Shown here: positions 22,692 to 26,556 of the stretch, in pieces
Layout of the letters: every line of letters starts with the position of its first letter
Numbering within the stretch: position 1 is the first letter of the stretch
Virus record (IMG/VR): IMGVR_UViG_3300032246_000716
Span: 1 to 26,556 of that record
Direction: 5' to 3' (one strand)
Source: a virus
Length of the DNA stretch: 26,556 nt
Translations under genes and position numbers: made by a program
Notes under the pieces: generated by a model
The model's database searches: none
What the model was told of the DNA's origin: nothing
The model's input: the letters and a program-made list of their open reading frames with translations, nothing else

Positions 22692-23166
22692 AAATTTTAG
22701 AGAAACTAATCAAACTTGTAAAGTAGGAGAATATTATTGCTATACAGATCAAAAATGTAAACCAATACCATCAAATTATAAAGTAGATAATAATGGAATG
22801 TTAGTAAAAGAAGATGGCGGCGCTGCCGGTATGATGGGGTCAGCACCAGCAAATAATGTTGGTGGTGGAAATATTGCAGGTGTGGGTGTAGGACCTGCTG
22901 GTGAGCCTGGAGTTAGTCCTAAAGATAATATTACTGGCCAAGGTTTTGGTCTTAGAAAAAAGAAAAAAAATCCTGTTATGGGAATGTTAAAAAGAAAAGT
23001 ACAAGAGAATAATGATAATAATAATATTGTTTTAAAACAAGTATTAGACGGACTGGACAAAACGGATTTAGTCATAGATAATATGAATCAATCAAAACAA
23101 ACAGAAATTAAAGTTATCAAAGAAGAACCTAAAAAATCTTTTAAAGAAAAATACAATATAAAATAA
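22678..23166 (+). CDS. Gly-rich virion-like protein with CKPIP domain
   Basis: A 162-residue protein. The start MKKFKNFRE then Thr resembles the targeting leaders of its neighbours. A small four-cysteine domain follows (TCKVGEYYCYTDQKCKPIP), with cysteines spaced as in a compact metal- or disulfide-bound knot. Next comes a Gly/Ala-rich stretch (GGGNIAGVGVGPAGEPGVSP), then a basic patch RKKKKNP and a charged C-terminus ending FKEKYNIK. I recall these modules in marine T4-like structural proteins. Function unknown. It overlaps the next ATG by one base. Confidence 0.75.
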   Translation: MKKFKNFRETNQTCKVGEYYCYTDQKCKPIPSNYKVDNNGMLVKEDGGAAGMMGSAPANNVGGGNIAGVGVGPAGEPGVSPKDNITGQGFGLRKKKKNPVMGMLKRKVQENNDNNNIVLKQVLDGLDKTDLVIDNMNQSKQTEIKVIKEEPKKSFKEKYNIK

Positions 23167-23744
23167 TGACTAAAAAAACATATAAAACATTTAAAGAATT
23201 TGCTAAAGATTATTTAAAAGAATATGATGATGCTAACTTTGCTGGTATAGGTGGGTTCTCAATTGGTAGTATGGATTCTATGAAGCCTGATGCCGATCTA
23301 GGAGATACAGCACCAAGCAATCAAGGGACAGGTGATAGTAGAGGTACTATGGCCGTTATGCCTTCTAAAAACATTCAACACAAATTAAATAGAAAAGATC
23401 ATAATAAAAAAGACGAAAAAGGTAAAACTATGACAGGAGAACCTTTAACTAAAATTAATACAAGTCCTACAATAGATGATACACAAGATATTAAAGATAC
23501 AACAGAACAAACAATACAAAATTTACAGTTTGTAAACGAAAAGGTTGCTAAAGATAGTATAGATAAAATAGAAATCTCTAAACAATCAATCGTTCACAAG
23601 GTTCAGGCCGCTATCAGTATGGCTGAGAGAGCTAAAGTAGCATCTGAAAGAGCAGTAAACGAAGAAACAAAAATAAATCTAGTAGCTGCTCACAACGTCT
23701 ATAAAACTTTTATAGATAAACTTAAAAAGGAGTTAAATAAATGA
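23166..23744 (+). CDS. Virion-like protein with capsid-targeting-like leader
   Basis: A 192-residue charged protein. The leader YKTFKEFAKDYLKE then Tyr fits the targeting pattern with an L-x-E site. Middle: ANFAGIGGFSIGSMDSMKPD, then NIQHKLNRKDHNKK. The motif KTMTGEPLTKINTSP matches the TLTGQPVTKIDVEP motif in the gene at 18880. The last 90 residues are probably a coiled coil (AAISMAERAKVASERAVNEE). Probably an internal head or core protein. The stop TGA overlaps the ATG of the following small membrane protein gene (ATGA at 23741-23744). Confidence 0.75.
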   Translation: MTKKTYKTFKEFAKDYLKEYDDANFAGIGGFSIGSMDSMKPDADLGDTAPSNQGTGDSRGTMAVMPSKNIQHKLNRKDHNKKDEKGKTMTGEPLTKINTSPTIDDTQDIKDTTEQTIQNLQFVNEKVAKDSIDKIEISKQSIVHKVQAAISMAERAKVASERAVNEETKINLVAAHNVYKTFIDKLKKELNK

Positions 23745-23875
23745 TTAAGATATTAGTGTTAATCGCAATAGGTGTAGTTATTGGTTGGTACATTCCTAGA
23801 CCAGCTATATTGGACACCGCTGTAAACAAAGTGAAGAATCTTATAAATACTATTAAAGGAAAGTTTACTAGTTAG
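23741..23875 (+). CDS. Small one-TM membrane protein (44 aa)
   Basis: A 44-residue protein: one N-terminal hydrophobic segment (MIKILVLIAIGVVIGWYIP) then a basic amphipathic tail (AVNKVKNLINTIKGKF). AAAAAGGAG lies just upstream and the ATG overlaps the previous stop, so it is very likely translated. A late promoter is embedded in its 3' end. It is the first of six small membrane proteins in a row. Role unknown; lysis-related or envelope-modifying function is plausible from context. Confidence 0.75.
   Translation: MIKILVLIAIGVVIGWYIPRPAILDTAVNKVKNLINTIKGKFTS
23842..23849 (+). promoter_or_regulatory. T4-type late promoter TATAAATA before the holin-like gene
   Basis: An exact TATAAATA inside the last codons of the 44-residue gene. 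A start near 23855 lies about 29 bases before ATG 23884, so the holin-like gene has its own late transcript. Confidence 0.7.
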
Positions 23876-23883
23876 GTTATTAT

Positions 23884-24351
23884 ATGTTAAGTTTATTAGG
23901 TACACTATTAGGTTTTGGTACTTCCATTATACCTTCTATATTTGATTTCTTTAAAGAAAAATCAAAAAGAGCAGCTGACTTAGAAGAATTAAAACTTCGA
24001 GCAGACATTCAAGCTAGAGGTATAGAACTTAACATTAAACAAGTACAAGCACAGGTCGAAGTAGAAAATTCAAAAGCTGAAACTGCTCAAATGGCAGGCT
24101 TATACGCACAAGATGCCGCATTAAAAGGTGGTGCATTTATTGATAGTATGAGAGCCTCTGTTCGACCTGTTGTTACCTATATATTTTTTATTCTATTCGT
24201 TACAATTAAAGTATCAGCTCTGATCGTTTATATGAGATCAGGTGCCAATTTCGTAGATTCAATACCTAAACTATGGGACGAAGAAACAGCTGGATTATTC
24301 TCAGCTATCGTTGCTTTCTGGTTTGGTAACAGAGCATTCTCTAAAAAATAA
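23884..24351 (+). CDS. Holin-like protein (GTA 3-TM holin type)
   Basis: A 155-residue protein. Hydrophobic segments at about 1-20 (LLGTLLGFGTSIIPSIFDFF), 95-118 (VVTYIFFILFVTIKVSALIV) and 130-150 (AGLFSAIVAFWFGNRAF) flank a long amphipathic helix (ELKLRADIQARGIELNIKQV). The SMRASVRPVVTY junction and the WFGNRAF ending match the family named 'Holin of 3TMs, for gene-transfer release'. Such proteins are taken to permeabilise the inner membrane. In T4-like marine phages the holin is often unassigned, so this is a candidate. No endolysin is recognisable in this window. Confidence 0.78.
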   Translation: MLSLLGTLLGFGTSIIPSIFDFFKEKSKRAADLEELKLRADIQARGIELNIKQVQAQVEVENSKAETAQMAGLYAQDAALKGGAFIDSMRASVRPVVTYIFFILFVTIKVSALIVYMRSGANFVDSIPKLWDEETAGLFSAIVAFWFGNRAFSKK

Positions 24352-24386
24352 TCAATAATATCAATTAACAGTAAAGGAAACTTTAT

Positions 24387-24461
24387 ATGGAAATACTTTT
24401 CGGAGTTATTATAGTTGTGTTGTGTTGGTATATTATATGTAGGAACGATAACAATGACTAA
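24387..24461 (+). CDS. Very small membrane protein (24 aa)
   Basis: A 24-codon frame: a single hydrophobic helix (MEILFGVIIVVLCWYIIC) and an acidic end RNDNND. AAAGGAAA is 7-9 bases before the ATG, a good ribosome binding site, and the gene overlaps the next ATG by 8 bases. The size makes it uncertain, but the ribosome binding site, hydrophobic pattern and neighbours support it. Confidence 0.55.
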   Translation: MEILFGVIIVVLCWYIICRNDNND

Positions 24462-24582
24462 AAGATTTAAAATAATTCTTTCAGTTATGTTTATATTGGC
24501 ATTACTAGCAGGCGCTCGTTATGCTTATTCAAATAATGAGTTAGAAAAAAACGTTATAAATAGTATTACAAACAAGAGATAA
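24454..24582 (+). CDS. Small membrane protein (42 aa)
   Basis: A 42-residue protein with basic start MTKRFK, one hydrophobic segment (IILSVMFILALLAGARYAYS) and a polar tail. The hydrophobic part ends in AGA, so it could be either a signal anchor or a cleaved signal peptide. AGGAAC upstream can serve as ribosome binding site. A late promoter lies in its 3' end. Function unknown. Confidence 0.65.
   Translation: MTKRFKIILSVMFILALLAGARYAYSNNELEKNVINSITNKR
24555..24562 (+). promoter_or_regulatory. T4-type late promoter TATAAATA before the membrane-protein pair
   Basis: An exact TATAAATA within the preceding small gene. A start near 24568 leaves a leader of about 17 bases before ATG 24585. It could serve both members of the pair at 24585 and 24866. 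Confidence 0.65.
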
Positions 24583-24584
24583 TT

Positions 24585-24863
24585 ATGGACTTTTTAAAAT
24601 TAGCAATTGATGTTGGATTCCCAATAGCGGCTGCCATTGCAGGTGGTTTCTTTGTATTCTTAACTTTAAAATTTATCTTAGCTTCAGTTACAGGTGATGT
24701 AAAGAAACTTAGTGGTATAATTGAAGCACTAGATAATAGAGTTAAAACTATGAATGCTGATGTAATAAGAATAGATACTTTAGTTAGTTCTACATTAAGA
24801 ATTAGACCTGATGTAGAAAGAATTGGAAGAGCTAACGGTAAAGAGGACGCCAGAAAAGATTAA
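24585..24863 (+). CDS. One-TM protein with coiled coil, first of a tandem pair
   Basis: A 92-residue protein: an N-terminal membrane helix (VGFPIAAAIAGGFFVFLTLK), then a heptad-like helix (LSGIIEALDNRVKTMNADVI, IDTLVSS), then a basic/acidic tail. The next gene has the same design, with GFPI then Ala residues at the same place (GFPIIAAFGMGYFIYFVWKW), so the two look like diverged duplicates. The plan is that of small holin-like or BhlA/UviB-like proteins. A membrane-depolarising or lysis-regulating role is possible, but not shown. Confidence 0.75.
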   Translation: MDFLKLAIDVGFPIAAAIAGGFFVFLTLKFILASVTGDVKKLSGIIEALDNRVKTMNADVIRIDTLVSSTLRIRPDVERIGRANGKEDARKD

Positions 24864-24865
24864 TT

Positions 24866-25126
24866 ATGGGTAAAGATTTAGCAACACTTATCAATCAGTA
24901 CGGGTTTCCAATCATAGCGGCCTTTGGTATGGGGTATTTTATATACTTTGTATGGAAATGGGTTACTACAGAAATCAAACCAGTAATGAGTGAGACTAGT
25001 AAGACATTAATAGCATTGGTAGATAGAATAAGAATGTTAGATAATGATCTTATAAGACTTAATACTAAGTTAAATTTGATATTAGAGTACCAAGAAGAGC
25101 AAGAAAAGAATAAAAAAGACAAGTAA
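24866..25126 (+). CDS. One-TM protein with coiled coil, second of a tandem pair
   Basis: An 86-residue protein: LATLINQYGFPIIAAFGMGY and a second half rich in aromatic residues (FIYFVWKWV) form one membrane helix. It is followed by a coiled-coil-like helix (ALVDRIRMLDNDLIRLNTKL) and a charged end (EEQEKNKKDK). It parallels the protein encoded just upstream in order and in the coiled-coil pattern (DNRVKTMNADVIRIDTL versus VDRIRMLDNDLIRLNTKL). BhlA/UviB-like holin-related proteins share this plan. The curli genes begin 27 bases after its stop, behind a late promoter. Confidence 0.78.
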   Translation: MGKDLATLINQYGFPIIAAFGMGYFIYFVWKWVTTEIKPVMSETSKTLIALVDRIRMLDNDLIRLNTKLNLILEYQEEQEKNKKDK

Positions 25127-25139
25127 ATCAATCAATTTA

Positions 25140-25147
25140 TATAAATA
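25140..25147 (+). promoter_or_regulatory. T4-type late promoter TATAAATA just before csgF
   Basis: An exact TATAAATA whose last base is only 6 bases before ATG 25154. If the start site follows the T4 spacing, transcription begins at about 25153, giving an essentially leaderless csgF mRNA. No Shine-Dalgarno sequence is present between 25127 and 25153. Confidence 0.7.
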
Positions 25148-25153
25148 TAGCGT

Positions 25154-25621
25154 ATGAAAGCACTATTAAAAATAGTGCTAGTAGCCACTTTTAGTTATGG
25201 TTTTTTGATAACTACTGGCACAGCAGGTCCTTTACCTGATTATAATTTCAAAAGTCCCGCTTTTAATGGCAATGGATACAGTACGCATGAGTTAACTAAG
25301 TACAACTTAGAACAAACTCGAGCGAAAGAAATTCAACAAGCTATTGAAGCAAAGGTAGCAGCAGTTAAAGCTGAGGCTAAGAATACTCCTATTAATCAAT
25401 TTATGGTTAATTTGGAGTCTAGGATTTATGCTCAGATTAGTCAGAACTTAGCAACAGCTATGTTTGCTGATGGAGCATCTACAACAGGTTCAATGGGCTT
25501 TCAAGGCAACACTATATTTTGGCAAAAGAATGGAACAACAAGTATTACATTAAAGGTAACTGATACACTTGGTAATCAAACAACGATTGAAGTGCCACTA
25601 GGACAGTTTACTTTTAATTAA
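25154..25621 (+). CDS. csgF: CsgF-like curli assembly protein
   Basis: A 155-residue secreted protein. A signal peptide (MKALLKIVLVATFSYGFLIT, ending near TAG) is followed by PDYNFKSPAFNGNG, which parallels the mature N-terminus of E. coli CsgF (FQFRNPNFGGNP), the part that plugs into the CsgG pore. A helical middle (INQFMVNLESRIYAQISQNL) and a beta C-terminus (IFWQKNGTTSITLKVTD, LGNQTTIEVP) match CsgF as well. CsgF couples secretion of curlin to fibre nucleation outside the outer membrane. It lies one base upstream of a clear csgG. The residues between the N-terminal plug and the helix are rich in charged residues. Confidence 0.85.
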   Translation: MKALLKIVLVATFSYGFLITTGTAGPLPDYNFKSPAFNGNGYSTHELTKYNLEQTRAKEIQQAIEAKVAAVKAEAKNTPINQFMVNLESRIYAQISQNLATAMFADGASTTGSMGFQGNTIFWQKNGTTSITLKVTDTLGNQTTIEVPLGQFTFN

Positions 25622-25622
25622 T

Positions 25623-26441
25623 ATGATAAAAATACTTTTAACATTAGGATTATTGGTTCTATCAAATTGTGCACTATCACAAAAGGCAGGTTTAGAATCT
25701 AAACCAGAGATTACCGAAATGAAATTACAAAAAGAATTTGATAGTATACCATCTCCAGCACAAAAGAAAATTACTGTGGCAGTTTATAGTTTTCAAGATA
25801 AAACTGGTCAAAGAAGAAACACTCCTAATATAGCAAGTTTCTCTACAGCAGTAACACAAGGCGCAGAACCATTCCTTATTAAAGCATTACAAGATGTTGG
25901 TCAAGGACAATGGTTTGATGTGGTAGAAAGAGTGAACGTAGATAACTTAGTTAAAGAAAGAACCATTATTAAACAAATGAGAGACATGTTTGAAGGAATA
26001 AATGCTAAGAATTTACAACCATTACAATTTGCAGGTGTAATAGTTGAAGGTGGTATTATAGGTTATGACAGTGGTATGGAATCTGGTGGTTTGGCATATA
26101 AGTGGTTAGGTGTAGGACCTCAATCACAGTATTCAAAAGATATTGTTACTATTAGTTTAAGAGCAGTATCAGTGAGCAGTGGTAAAGTTTTGGCCACTAT
26201 AACAGTAAGTAAAACGATATACAGTACAGGAGACAGTATTGCTATATTAAAAGCTTTTAGAGGCGGTACAGCATTTTTTGAAGCTGAAACAGGATTGACA
26301 ATCAACGAACCTACTACTTTAGCAATAAAAGCAACAGTAGAAGCAGCAGTAGTTGAATTAATAAAAGAAGGTGAACGTAAAGGCATTTGGTCTTATAAAA
26401 AAATAACAAATAACAACGAGGGAAAAAATGAACAAAAATAA
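25623..26441 (+). CDS. csgG: CsgG-like curli outer-membrane secretion pore
   Basis: A 272-residue protein with high similarity to E. coli CsgG (277 aa) over its length: PSPAQKKITVAVYSFQDKTG, ASFSTAVTQGAEPFLIKAL, FDVVERVNVDNLVKER, GVIVEGGIIGYDSGMESGG, YSKDIVTISLRAVSVSSGKV, KGIWSY. CsgG forms a nine-subunit outer-membrane channel for curlin. The N-terminus has a lipoprotein-type signal with C16 (VLSNC), although Asn at -1 is unusual. Of the E. coli constriction residues the Phe before STAV is kept, while the Asn before it is Ser. It overlaps the curlin-like gene start by 14 bases. Phage carriage is remarkable; I recall csgF/csgG-like genes mentioned for related pelagimyophages, but cannot verify that here. 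Confidence 0.93.
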   Translation: MIKILLTLGLLVLSNCALSQKAGLESKPEITEMKLQKEFDSIPSPAQKKITVAVYSFQDKTGQRRNTPNIASFSTAVTQGAEPFLIKALQDVGQGQWFDVVERVNVDNLVKERTIIKQMRDMFEGINAKNLQPLQFAGVIVEGGIIGYDSGMESGGLAYKWLGVGPQSQYSKDIVTISLRAVSVSSGKVLATITVSKTIYSTGDSIAILKAFRGGTAFFEAETGLTINEPTTLAIKATVEAAVVELIKEGERKGIWSYKKITNNNEGKNEQK

Positions 26442-26556
26442 AATAGTACCTTGCTTGGTAGCGATTTTTATATCCACAACAGCATTAGCAGCTGATGATT
26501 TAATTTATATAGACCAAGTAGGTTCAAGTTCTACTGTAACAGTAAATCAAACTGGT
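26428..26556 (+). CDS. Curlin-like secreted protein, N-terminal part (cut by window end)
   Basis: An open frame of 43 codons reaching the last base. GAGGGA lies 5-6 bases before the ATG. A Sec signal peptide (IVPCLVAIFISTTALA then ADD) leads into IDQVGSSSTVTVNQTG. The two Gln residues are 11 apart with the pattern Q-x-G-x8-Q-x-G, as in curlin repeats of CsgA/CsgB (QYGGGNSALALQ). Only one repeat is visible. Following csgF and csgG, it is probably the amyloid subunit or nucleator that the pore exports. More repeats downstream of the window would confirm it. Confidence 0.7.
   Translation, partial: MNKNKIVPCLVAIFISTTALAADDLIYIDQVGSSSTVTVNQTG

Noticed and set aside
22776-23075. Minus-strand frame rich in Pro and Phe opposite the Gly-rich gene
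   Set aside because: It mirrors the Gly-rich stretch of the + strand gene; no signal, ribosome binding site or family resemblance.
1-26556. CRISPR arrays, insertion sequences, integrase or attachment sites
   Set aside because: No regularly spaced repeats, transposase motifs or integrase were seen; the layout is that of a lytic T4-like phage.

Overview
This window is a stretch of a T4-like (Straboviridae-type) marine myovirus genome. It is AT-rich, every gene is on the + strand, and genes are tightly packed with many ATGA or TGATG stop/start overlaps. The order clamp (45) - clamp loader (44, 62) - regA - DNA polymerase (43) - uvsX - helicase 41 is the T4 replication cassette. The low GC, the marine auxiliary genes (speD, 2Fe-2S ferredoxin, RimK-like) and the style of the small virion-like proteins suggest a pelagimyophage or a cyanophage relative, with an AT-rich alphaproteobacterium such as SAR11 a plausible host. 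The host assignment is inference.

Layout. (1) Positions 1-12402 hold the replication and recombination cassette, with insertions: a DUF2061 membrane protein, an encoded-CCA tRNA-Gly with the very unusual anticodon ACC between genes 44 and 62, a RimK/RimB-like fusion, an adrenodoxin-type ferredoxin coupled to the polymerase gene, a possible DruA-like (DUF4338) protein, speD, and an endonuclease VII-type HNH gene placed between 41 and its neighbour. Two textbook sigma70 promoters (TTGACA-17 nt-TATAAT) lie before 4121 and before uvsX. (2) Positions 12403-20385 open with a T4-type late promoter (TATAAATA). They carry a run of proteins whose N-termini resemble the T4 capsid-targeting sequence followed by an (I/L)-x-E prohead-protease site. 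Among them are a ligase-like nucleotidyltransferase (KWDG and EGYV motifs), a P-loop kinase of PNK/zeta type, and a large protein joining a pol-beta-type NTase, an NMN/cytidylyltransferase-like domain and a HiPIP-like four-cysteine domain. Two big low-complexity proteins and a HAD phosphatase follow. (3) Positions 20386-23740 carry small conserved virion-like proteins, two of them each with its own late promoter, separated by a strong UUCG hairpin. (4) Positions 23741-25126 are a cluster of six small membrane proteins, including a 3-TM GTA-type holin-like protein and a duplicated one-TM/coiled-coil pair. (5) Positions 25127-26556 are a curli export module: CsgF-like, CsgG-like, and the start of a curlin-like secreted protein cut by the window end.

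How it fits together. Early and middle genes replicate DNA and supply host-metabolism functions. Late promoters then switch on a group of proteins that look addressed to the prohead interior, which may be packaged and injected with the DNA. The ligase-like, kinase, phosphatase and NTase genes together resemble an end-healing/sealing repair kit. The final block appears devoted to the host envelope (holin-like proteins and a curli-type outer-membrane pore). All functional calls rest on motif recognition by eye; no database search was run.
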